A stretch of 5,046 bases of DNA from an uncultured Clostridium sp. (GTDB lineage: Bacteria; Bacillota; Clostridia; TANB77; CAG-508). This document shows positions 1-5,037 of the stretch, piece by piece. The position numbers were made by a program, and so were the translations under genes. Every line of letters starts with the position of its first letter. Position 1 is the stretch's first letter. The notes below the pieces were generated by a model. The model saw only the letters and a program-made list of their open reading frames with translations. It was not told where the DNA came from and did no database searches. The DNA is taken from the NCBI GenBank assembly GCA_947426875.1, contig CANEFU010000097.1, forward strand, positions 1 through 5,046, written 5' to 3'.

Positions 1-566
1 ATATTATTTTAAAACATTTTGTTGATTCTATGACAATTGCCAAACATATCAAGAAAAATGCAACCATAATTGATGTTGGTACAGGAGCGGGATTTCCAGG
101 TATTCCATTAAAAATAATAAGAGAAGATTTACAAGTTACTTTGTTAGATTCTCTTAATAAAAGACTTCTTTTCTTAGAGGAAGTCATAAAAGAATTGGCG
201 CTAAAAGATATCACAACCATACATGCCCGTGTAGAAGAATTTGGCAAAAATAAGAAATATAGAGAAAAATTTGACTATGCGACATCAAGAGCAGTAGCCA
301 ATTTAGCCACTTTATCAGAATATTTAATACCATTAGTAAAAATAGATGGGTTTTGTATTAGCATGAAAGGCTCTGAAGTAGAAGAAGAAGTAGAACAAAG
401 TAAGACAGCTATTTCTATACTAGGTGGGAAAATAGAACAAATCGAAACCTTCCGACTACCAAAAAGTGATATGAATAGAAATATTATCATTGTTCAAAAA
501 ATAAAGAATACTCCTTCAAAATATCCTAGAAAACCAGGTACTCCTAGTAAAGAGCCAATTCAATAA
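1..566 (+). CDS. rsmG: 16S rRNA (guanine-N7) methyltransferase RsmG, 5' end outside window
   Basis: RsmG (GidB) uses S-adenosylmethionine to make the N7-methylguanosine in the 530 loop of 16S rRNA (G527 in E. coli numbering). The reading frame is open from base 3, and its first residues include KHFVDS, which matches the conserved KHFxDS segment just before the methyltransferase core. The ATG at 30 is therefore an internal Met and the true start lies upstream. About 187 residues are visible; the family is usually about 240, so roughly 50 N-terminal residues are missing. Visible motifs are the SAM-binding loop VGTGAGFPGIPL, the acidic LLDS strand end, the SRAVANL segment, and the family C-terminal signature YPRKPGTPSKEPI. 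A strong terminator follows 37 bases downstream. Position next to parA-parB is the usual Firmicutes origin-region arrangement. Identification is firm. Confidence 0.96.
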   Translation, partial: IILKHFVDSMTIAKHIKKNATIIDVGTGAGFPGIPLKIIREDLQVTLLDSLNKRLLFLEEVIKELALKDITTIHARVEEFGKNKKYREKFDYATSRAVANLATLSEYLIPLVKIDGFCISMKGSEVEEEVEQSKTAISILGGKIEQIETFRLPKSDMNRNIIIVQKIKNTPSKYPRKPGTPSKEPIQ

Positions 567-603
567 AAAGGATAATAGAAAGAAATATACTTAAAAAAGT
601 GAT

Positions 604-642
604 AAAAAGTCAATAAATTTTGCGTTTTTTATTGACTTTTTT
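604..642 (+). terminator. Rho-independent terminator after rsmG
   Basis: A perfect 14-bp stem pairs 604-617 (AAAAAGTCAATAAA) with 628-641, with a ten-base loop between them. The 3' arm ends in a run of six T (637-642). It lies 37 bases after the rsmG stop and before the parA promoter region, so it separates the two transcription units. The A-run on the left arm would also let it work weakly on the opposite strand. Confidence 0.88.
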
Positions 643-660
643 CGTATCTTTTTATATGAT

Positions 661-666
661 TATAAT
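661..666 (+). promoter_or_regulatory. Candidate parA promoter (-10 box TATAAT)
   Basis: A perfect TATAAT lies 56 bases before the parA start and just after the rsmG terminator, which makes it the natural start of the par operon transcript. No good -35 box sits at 16-18 bases upstream; that stretch is the T-tail of the terminator (TTTTTC at 638-643). TTGACT at 632-637 is 23 bases away, which is too far. The -10 is convincing; the rest of the promoter is not. Confidence 0.5.
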
Positions 667-708
667 AGGAAACAACAAGAAGTTATTAATAAATATTAAC
701 TAAAAAAT

Positions 709-713
709 GGAGG
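709..713 (+). promoter_or_regulatory. Ribosome binding site fixing the parA start at TTG
   Basis: GGAGG at 709-713 is followed by eight bases and then TTG at 722. The in-frame ATG at 707 overlaps this Shine-Dalgarno sequence and has none of its own, so translation should begin at TTG 722. The resulting N-terminus, MGKIISVANQKGG, also matches the usual start of Soj proteins. Confidence 0.85.
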
Positions 714-721
714 CAATAAAA

Positions 722-1510
722 TTGGGAAAAATTATATCAGTAGCAAATCAAAAAGGTGGGGTTGGGAAAACCACAACAACCGTTAATTTAAGTACGATTT
801 TAGCGAAAAAAGGAAAAAAAGTACTATTAATTGACGCTGACCCACAAGGGAATGCAACAAGTGGACTAGGAGTAGAAAAAGAAGTGGAATTTTCCACCTA
901 TGACATATTGGTGAATGAAACGACATTAGAAGAAGCTATGCAAGACACGACGATAAAGAATTTAAAAATATGTCCTTCTAACATGAATTTAGCAGGAGCA
1001 GAAGTGGAATTAGTATCGATGATGTCAAGAGAGCAAAGGCTAAAAGAAAAATTAGAAGAAATAAAAGATAAATTTGATTATATTTTTATTGATTGTCCAC
1101 CATCTTTAGGATTAATCACATTAAATTCTTTTACAGCATCAGACAGTGTTTTAATTCCAGTACAATGTGAATATTTTGCCTTAGAAGGATTAGGACAACT
1201 ATTAAATACCGTTAATCTAGTAAAAAAACATCTTAATAAAAATATTCAAATTGAAGGAGCTTTACTTACCATGTATGACATGAGGACAAATCTTTCTAAT
1301 CAGGTAGTAAAAGAAGTAAAAAAATATTTTGATGATAAAGTTTATAAAACCGTTATACCAAGAAATGTAAGACTAAGTGAGGCACCAAGTTATGGAATGC
1401 CAATCACAGAATATGACCCAAAATCCAAAGGGGCAAAAAGTTATTTGAAATTTGCAAAAGAATTTCAAAAAATGAACGAAGAAGAGAAAAAAGCAAAACA
1501 TATGATGTAA
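722..1510 (+). CDS. parA: Chromosome partitioning ATPase ParA/Soj
   Basis: ParA/Soj is a dimerising ATPase that binds DNA non-specifically when ATP-bound. With ParB it moves and separates newly replicated origins, and in Bacillus it also tunes DnaA activity. The product is 262 residues, the normal Soj length, starting at TTG 722 (see the ribosome binding site entry). The deviant Walker A motif KGGVGKTT lies at residues 11-18 with the signature first lysine K11. LLIDADPQGN (residues 35-44) forms the Walker A' region with D38 and D40, and FIDCPPSLG (122-130) holds the Walker B aspartate D124. The segment IPVQCEYFALEGL is typical of the chromosomal Soj family rather than MinD. parB follows after 21 bases, so the two are co-transcribed. 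Nothing essential is missing. This is a housekeeping copy, judging by its rsmG-parA-parB context. Confidence 0.97.
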   Translation: MGKIISVANQKGGVGKTTTTVNLSTILAKKGKKVLLIDADPQGNATSGLGVEKEVEFSTYDILVNETTLEEAMQDTTIKNLKICPSNMNLAGAEVELVSMMSREQRLKEKLEEIKDKFDYIFIDCPPSLGLITLNSFTASDSVLIPVQCEYFALEGLGQLLNTVNLVKKHLNKNIQIEGALLTMYDMRTNLSNQVVKEVKKYFDDKVYKTVIPRNVRLSEAPSYGMPITEYDPKSKGAKSYLKFAKEFQKMNEEEKKAKHMM

Positions 1511-1531
1511 AAAGAAAAGGAGGAGCATAAA

Positions 1532-2371
1532 ATGGCAAAAATGACAGGATTAGGAAAAGGATTAGACGCTTTATTTGGTCCAGCACCAGAAGAAGAGCAA
1601 ATACAAGAAAATGACACCTTAAAAAAATTAAAAATAACAGAAGTAGAGCCAAACAGAGACCAACCAAGAAAAAGATTTGACCAAGAAGCCTTAGAAGAAT
1701 TAGCACAATCCATTCAAGAATATGGATTAATACAACCAATCGTGGTAACGCAAAAAGATGGCTACTATAGCATTATTGCAGGAGAAAGAAGATGGAGAGC
1801 ATCTAAATTAGCAGGATTAAAGGAAATACCAGCTATTATTAGAGAAGACAATGAAAAAATCAATTCCGAAATTTCTCTTATCGAAAACATGCAAAGAGAG
1901 GACTTAAATCCGGTAGAAAAAGCAATGGGAATCAGAACTTTAATTGACAATTATGGAATGTCACAAGAAGAAGTTGCTAAGAAACTGGGAAAAGGAAGAA
2001 GTACAATTGCTAACTGGGTAAGAGTGCTAAATTTAGAACCACGTGTATTAGAAATGGCAAAAGAGGGAAAAATATCAGAAGGGTACTGTAAAGCATTATT
2101 GGCTATTACTGACCCAGAAAAACAATATCAAACAGCGATACAAATGTTAGAAAGAGGTTCCACAGTAAGACAAGTCGAGAAAAAAACAAAAGTAAAAGAA
2201 ACCAGAGAAGAGCAAAGAAGAAATCATATCTTATACAAAAGTATAGAAGATAATTTTCAAAGTTTTTTCGGAAGTAAAGTTAGGCTAGATGCAGGAAAGA
2301 GGAGAGGAAAAATCATTATTGAATATACTTCAAATGATGACTTAGAAAGAATTTTAGGACTTATCAAATAA
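1532..2371 (+). CDS. parB: Chromosome partitioning protein ParB/Spo0J
   Basis: ParB is a CTP-dependent DNA clamp that loads at parS sites near the origin, spreads along DNA, recruits condensin and stimulates ParA. The 279-residue product has the full domain order. The N-terminal tail TGLGKGLDALFG (residues 5-16) is the short ParA-stimulating peptide. The ParB/Srx CTP-binding domain runs from about residue 32 to 125, with the GERRWR box at 84-89 and ENMQR at 118-122. A helix-turn-helix follows at about 143-165 (MSQEEVAKKLGKGRSTIANW), then a basic linker and a C-terminal dimerisation region ending in LERILGLI. The start is supported by AAGGAGG at 1517-1523, eight bases before the ATG. It sits between parA and the DUF4446 gene with gaps of about 20 bases, indicating one operon. 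No parS-like site was seen in this window. Confidence 0.97.
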   Translation: MAKMTGLGKGLDALFGPAPEEEQIQENDTLKKLKITEVEPNRDQPRKRFDQEALEELAQSIQEYGLIQPIVVTQKDGYYSIIAGERRWRASKLAGLKEIPAIIREDNEKINSEISLIENMQREDLNPVEKAMGIRTLIDNYGMSQEEVAKKLGKGRSTIANWVRVLNLEPRVLEMAKEGKISEGYCKALLAITDPEKQYQTAIQMLERGSTVRQVEKKTKVKETREEQRRNHILYKSIEDNFQSFFGSKVRLDAGKRRGKIIIEYTSNDDLERILGLIK

Positions 2372-2391
2372 AACTAGGAAAGAGGATAATT

Positions 2392-2892
2392 ATGGAAAAT
2401 TGGATAGAAATGATAAAAACAGATACTTTTTTATGGATTATATTTAGTATAATGGTTATCTTATTCATAGGATTTATCGTAATGATAGTACAATATTCAA
2501 AATTAAATAAAAGATACTGTAATTTTATGAAAAAACTAGGAGAAGGAAAAAATTTAGAAGAAGACTTAGAAACGTATATGTATCGAGTAGATAAAGTAGA
2601 AAAACAAAATGCAGAGATTTCTCATGAAATAGAAAATCTAGGTAAAGATTTAACCAAATGTATTCAAAAAATTGGAATGGTAAGATATAGTGCTTTTAAA
2701 GATACAGGAAGTGATTTGAGTTTTACTTTAGCCATGTTAGACGAAGACAATAATGGCGTTGTATTAAATGGTATTTATTCAAGAGAAATGTCTAATATTT
2801 ATGCCAAACCAATTGAAAAAGGAAAATCTACTTATACTCTTTCAGAAGAAGAAACACAAGCGATTCAAAAAGCAATCAATTCAAATGGTTAA
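2392..2892 (+). CDS. DUF4446-family single-pass membrane protein in the par operon
   Basis: The function is unknown. The 166-residue product has one N-terminal membrane segment at about residues 13-35 (rich in I, F, V, M). A charged, coiled-coil-like region follows at about 50-95, then a compact C-terminal domain with the family signature KIGMVRYSAFKDTGSDLSFTLAMLDEDNNG, spread over residues of about 108-137. That domain and the overall layout are what I recognise as DUF4446, a family often found beside parA/parB in Clostridia. The gene starts 20 bases after parB, with an AGAGG ribosome binding site six bases before the ATG, so it is the third gene of the par operon. A link to chromosome segregation, or to membrane anchoring of it, is only suggested by position. 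The family call rests on pattern memory and is not a database result. Confidence 0.85.
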   Translation: MENWIEMIKTDTFLWIIFSIMVILFIGFIVMIVQYSKLNKRYCNFMKKLGEGKNLEEDLETYMYRVDKVEKQNAEISHEIENLGKDLTKCIQKIGMVRYSAFKDTGSDLSFTLAMLDEDNNGVVLNGIYSREMSNIYAKPIEKGKSTYTLSEEETQAIQKAINSNG

Positions 2893-2931
2893 CAATGGGG
2901 TTGACAAAATCAAAAAAACTAAAATTTACTA

Positions 2932-2960
2932 TTGACAAATGTCTGTAAAAATGCTAATAT
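2932..2960 (+). promoter_or_regulatory. Sigma-A type promoter of the tRNA-Ser genes
   Basis: TTGACA at 2932-2937 and TAATAT at 2955-2960 are separated by exactly 17 bases, close to the housekeeping consensus. The tRNA begins about 31 bases after the -10 box, which fits a short processed leader. Two small dyads lie near it: GACA-aa-TGTC (2934-2943), overlapping the -35 box, and TGACA-tc-TGTCA (2973-2984), in the leader. No regulator can be named from them. Confidence 0.85.
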
Positions 2961-2991
2961 AAGTATTGTCGCTGACATCTGTCAATGATAT

Positions 2992-3083
<92 letters not shown>

Positions 3084-3086
3084 AAT

Positions 3087-3124
3087 AATAAAAGTTAGAT
3101 ATAAGACTATGTCTAACTTTTATT
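3087..3124 (+). terminator. Hairpin between the two tRNA-Ser genes, possible terminator
   Basis: Bases 3087-3101 pair with 3110-3124 in a 15-bp stem (one G-T pair) around an eight-base loop. The right arm ends in CTTTTATTTAT, which is only a partial T-tract. It may attenuate transcription, or serve as a processing spacer with read-through into the second tRNA. The second tRNA has no clear promoter of its own, which favours some read-through. Confidence 0.6.
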
Positions 3125-3133
3125 TATAAAAAT

Positions 3134-3223
3134 GGAGTAGTACCCAAGTGGTGAAGGGGACTGTTTGCTAAACAGTTAGGTCGTGAAAACGGCGCGGAGG
3201 TTCGAACCCTCTCTACTCCGCCA
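3134..3223 (+). tRNA. tRNA-Ser(GCU)
   Basis: This is a second class II serine tRNA. The acceptor arm GGAGTAG (3134-3140) pairs with CTACTCC (3213-3219), followed by discriminator G and encoded CCA at 3221-3223. The anticodon stem ACTGT/ACAGT holds loop TTGCTAA with anticodon GCT at 3167-3169, reading AGC and AGU. A long variable arm follows, and the T arm is GAGGTTCGAACCCTC. Its acceptor stem closely resembles that of the UGA tRNA upstream; with that gene it covers both serine codon families. Confidence 0.97.
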
Positions 3224-3253
3224 AGAAAGCTTTTTAAAAGCTTTCTTTTTTTT
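3224..3253 (+). terminator. Rho-independent terminator after tRNA-Ser(GCU)
   Basis: AGAAAGCTT (3224-3232) pairs perfectly with AAGCTTTCT (3238-3246) around a short loop, followed by an eight-T run (3246-3253). It starts directly after the CCA end, so it ends the tRNA transcript. Confidence 0.9.
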
Positions 3254-3286
3254 ATAAGGATTTGGGGACGGCCCCAAAATCCTTAT
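3254..3286 (+). other. Stable GC-cored intergenic hairpin
   Basis: ATAAGGATTTGGGG (3254-3267) pairs with the complementary arm at 3272-3286, leaving one bulged A (3279) and a four-base loop ACGG. The G4/C4 core stands out in this AT-rich DNA. It comes immediately after the tRNA terminator, and six T follow a few bases later (3293-3298). It could be a back-up terminator or a dispersed palindromic repeat element. The sequence alone does not decide. Confidence 0.55.
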
Positions 3287-3295
3287 TTGAAATTT

Positions 3296-3403
3296 TTTAT
3301 CTAATTTAAAATTAGCTAGTATAAACTTATAGACATAAAATTTCTCTATTGATAAAATCTCCAATAGAAACAGATGAAAATGGAGGAAATAGAGATGAAA
3401 AAG
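3296..3403 (+). repeat. Duplicated leader/start region, copy 1
   Basis: This 108-base stretch recurs at 4939-5046, offset by 1643 bases, with nine mismatches and no gaps. It spans a candidate promoter, the 5' untranslated region, the ribosome binding site and the first codons of the pilin-like gene. Within it, TAAAAT at 3336-3341 is a possible -10 box. The matching -35 position reads TAGCTA (3313-3318), a poor match. CTCCA at 3359-3363 can pair with TGGAG at 3381-3385, which covers most of the Shine-Dalgarno sequence; this pairing is kept in copy 2. Confidence 0.93.
3382..3386 (+). promoter_or_regulatory. Ribosome binding site fixing the pilin-like gene start at 3395
   Basis: GGAGG with an eight-base spacer precedes ATG 3395. 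In-frame ATGs at 3374 and 3380 lie upstream of or beside this site and have no ribosome binding site of their own. The same arrangement occurs at 5025-5029 before ATG 5038. Confidence 0.88.
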
Positions 3404-4759
3404 AAAAGGAAAAATATAAGGAATAATAAAGGAATTACGATGGTAGCATTAGTGGTAACCATTATTATTTTATTAATACTTGCCGGAATAACCTTAGCCA
3501 GTCTAACAGGAGAAAAGGGAATTATAAAAGAGGCAAGAACAGCAAAAGAATTAGCAGAAAAAGCAGCGTTAGAAGAGCAAGTAGAATTAGCGATTATAAA
3601 AGCAGAACAAAAGCATAGAAATCCGGGTATAGATGATGTCATTGAAGAAATAAAAAATAACAAAGTAATAAGCAATGCTGACCAAGTAAATAAAGAAACT
3701 GGTGCCATTCGAACAGATGCAGGTTATGAAATTACAGGAAAATTAGATGATTACATTGGAAAAGTTTCTGTCGGTGATGGAAATACAACAGAAGGCGGAG
3801 ACACACCAGCACCGCCAACTAAGCCATCAACAGTAGAACAAGCTAAAAATCAAGGAAGCGTATTGGATGAAAATAATCCAACAACTATTAAAGGTAAATA
3901 TGAAAATGAAGTAAAAATACCAGCAGGATTTAAAGTAGCAAACGACTCAGGAGAAGATGTGACAAAAGGAGTTGTAATAGAGGATGTAAGTGCAGGAAAT
4001 GAAACAACAAAAGGAAGTCAATTTGTATGGATACCAGTAGGAGAAGTAAAATATGAAAATGGAAGTAAAACAATTACCTTAAACAGATACACGTTTTCAA
4101 GTACAGGTACGCCAACAGGGCAAGGAGCAAATACAATAGGGAGTTCTTATCAAGAATTAGCAACATCAAGCTATGGAAATACAACAGCGATTGACATCGA
4201 AGCATTTAAAACAAACGCAAATACGAATAATGGTTATTATCTAGGAAGATATGAAGCAGGAGACTCAACAGCTACTACAGATAGAACAAGTGATTCTAGC
4301 AAAACAATTCCTATGGTTTGTAAGGAAGACCAATATGTATATAATAATATAACACAGCCACAAGCAACAACGTTAGCAAGAGGAATGTACAGCAATAAAA
4401 AGGTTACGAGCGACTTAGTAAATAGCTATGCATGGGATACAGCGATTGTATTTATCCAAGAATTTTCAGGAGATACAGATTATTCATATCAAGGAAGACT
4501 ACAAGATAGTTTAACAAGAACAGGAAAAGCAATAGATAGTGCTGCTAATAAAGATGTAAAATGCAATATTTATGATATGGCAGGAAATTGCTTTGAATAC
4601 TCAACAGAAACCTATTCCGGTTCCAGCCAATCTTGTGCCTATCGAGGAGGTAGTTTTAACATTACCTATGACACCAGTGGTTGCACCAGCAATCGTGGTA
4701 GCATCGGTCTCTCTGGTGCTGGTAGCATTATTTCCTTTAGGCCTATACTTTATTGGTAG
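3395..4759 (+). CDS. Pilin-like surface protein with FGE/C-type-lectin-like domain; putative DGR target
   Basis: The 454-residue product has three parts. Residues 1-13 are a basic leader ending in NNKG. A hydrophobic helix follows at about 14-37 (ITMVALVVTIIILLILAG), like a type IV prepilin with cleavage after G13, then a charged helix to about 75. Residues 128-145 form a Gly/Thr/Pro-rich linker. From about 175 to the end lies a domain with FVWIPVG (210-216), YLGRYEAG (282-289), YAWDTAIVFIQEF (345-357), YDMAGNCFEY (393-402), RGGSF (417-421) and SFRPILYW (447-454). These are the landmarks of the formylglycine-generating-enzyme/sulfatase-modifying fold, which is also the C-type-lectin fold used by DGR variable proteins. 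Position +5 of the mature pilin segment is Ala, not the usual Glu. Nothing shows enzymatic activity; binding at the cell surface is the likelier role. The last about 45 codons have codon usage unlike the rest of the gene (see the variable-region entry). The next paralogue starts 278 bases downstream. Confidence 0.85.
   Translation: MKKKRKNIRNNKGITMVALVVTIIILLILAGITLASLTGEKGIIKEARTAKELAEKAALEEQVELAIIKAEQKHRNPGIDDVIEEIKNNKVISNADQVNKETGAIRTDAGYEITGKLDDYIGKVSVGDGNTTEGGDTPAPPTKPSTVEQAKNQGSVLDENNPTTIKGKYENEVKIPAGFKVANDSGEDVTKGVVIEDVSAGNETTKGSQFVWIPVGEVKYENGSKTITLNRYTFSSTGTPTGQGANTIGSSYQELATSSYGNTTAIDIEAFKTNANTNNGYYLGRYEAGDSTATTDRTSDSSKTIPMVCKEDQYVYNNITQPQATTLARGMYSNKKVTSDLVNSYAWDTAIVFIQEFSGDTDYSYQGRLQDSLTRTGKAIDSAANKDVKCNIYDMAGNCFEYSTETYSGSSQSCAYRGGSFNITYDTSGCTSNRGSIGLSGAGSIISFRPILYW
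4610..4738 (+). other. Candidate DGR variable region at the 3' end of the pilin-like gene
   Basis: From about 4610 the codons switch from A-ending to C/T-ending. Only CAA 4628, CGA 4643 and GGA 4646 break the pattern, and all 30 codons from 4649 to 4738 (residues 419-448) end in C or T. Of those 90 bases I count 18 A and 41 G+C, against an A-rich, GC-poor remainder of the gene. Thr is always ACC and Gly nearly always GGT here, whereas ACA and GGA dominate upstream. The stretch lies between RGGSF and SFRP, where DGR variable residues sit in C-type-lectin-fold targets. NNY codons are what mutated AAY template codons would give. The template and reverse transcriptase are not in the window, so this is an inference from composition and position. 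Confidence 0.7.
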
Positions 4760-4861
4760 AACTAGGAGCAGTAAAACTAAAATAAAAATAGGAGCTAGAA
4801 TAATTTTAAAAACATATAATTTGAATAAAAGAAATGAGTAATACGTTAATAGAATAAAAGG

Positions 4862-4904
4862 AGAAAGTTTTAGACAAATAATCGTCTCAGGACTTTCTTT
4901 TTTT
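4862..4904 (+). terminator. Rho-independent terminator after the pilin-like gene
   Basis: GAAAGTTT (4863-4870) pairs with GGACTTTC (4890-4897) with two G-T pairs, and an inner stem AGAC/GTCT (4872-4875 with 4884-4887) closes an eight-base loop. A seven-T run (4898-4904) follows. It lies about 100 bases after the stop codon and before the second copy of the leader, so each pilin-like gene appears to be its own transcription unit. The 4760-4861 stretch before it is AT-rich, and I see no gene in it. Confidence 0.83.
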
Positions 4905-4955
4905 ATACTCAGTTATCAATTTTATTTTCTAAAGTTTCTTTATTTAATTTAAAAT

Positions 4956-4984
4956 TAGACAGTACAAACTTATAGACATAAAAT
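4956..4984 (+). promoter_or_regulatory. Candidate promoter of the second pilin-like gene
   Basis: TAGACA and TAAAAT are spaced by 17 bases, each one base from consensus, and lie 53 bases upstream of the start codon at 5038. The equivalent -35 in copy 1 (3313-3318) is TAGCTA, which differs from consensus at three positions. No transcript data are available from sequence alone. Confidence 0.5.
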
Positions 4985-5037
4985 TTCTTCCTTGATAAAA
5001 TCTCCATTAGAAACAGATGAAAATGGAGGAAATAGAG

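Noticed and set aside
884..897. Palindrome GTGGAATTTTCCAC inside parA, considered as a parS site
   Set aside because: It lacks the CACGTG core of parS and lies in coding sequence. I found no parS-like site anywhere in the window.
2901..2906. Extra TTGACA upstream of the tRNA promoter
   Set aside because: The nearest TAAAAT is only 13 bases away (2920-2925) and no -10 box lies at 16-18 bases, so it is unlikely to be a working promoter.
3176..3364. Minus-strand 62-residue reading frame across tRNA-Ser(GCU)
   Set aside because: It runs through the tRNA and its terminator; such frames are a common false call on tRNA genes.
3374..3394. Earlier in-frame ATGs (3374, 3380) for the pilin-like gene
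   Set aside because: They precede or overlap the GGAGG site that is correctly spaced for ATG 3395, and the start at 3395 gives a normal short basic prepilin leader.
3346..3708. Minus-strand reading frame opposite the start of the pilin-like gene
   Set aside because: It is the complement of the A-rich coding strand, giving a hydrophobic low-complexity product with no supporting ribosome binding site. The minus frames at 275-490, 1404-1739, 1465-1713 and 1765-1950 fail for the same reasons.
4572..4841. 89-residue + strand reading frame overlapping the end of the pilin-like gene, with a membrane-like hydrophobic stretch
   Set aside because: It has no ribosome binding site and is out of frame. 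In this frame the C/T third bases of the NNY run fall at second codon positions, which automatically yields hydrophobic and small residues. The apparent membrane segment is a by-product of the variable region.
4760..4938. Possible DGR template repeat or hairpin directly downstream of the variable region
   Set aside because: The AT-rich spacer contains no second copy of the variable region; only a short TAGGAGC repeat (4763-4769 and 4789-4795) and the terminator are visible.
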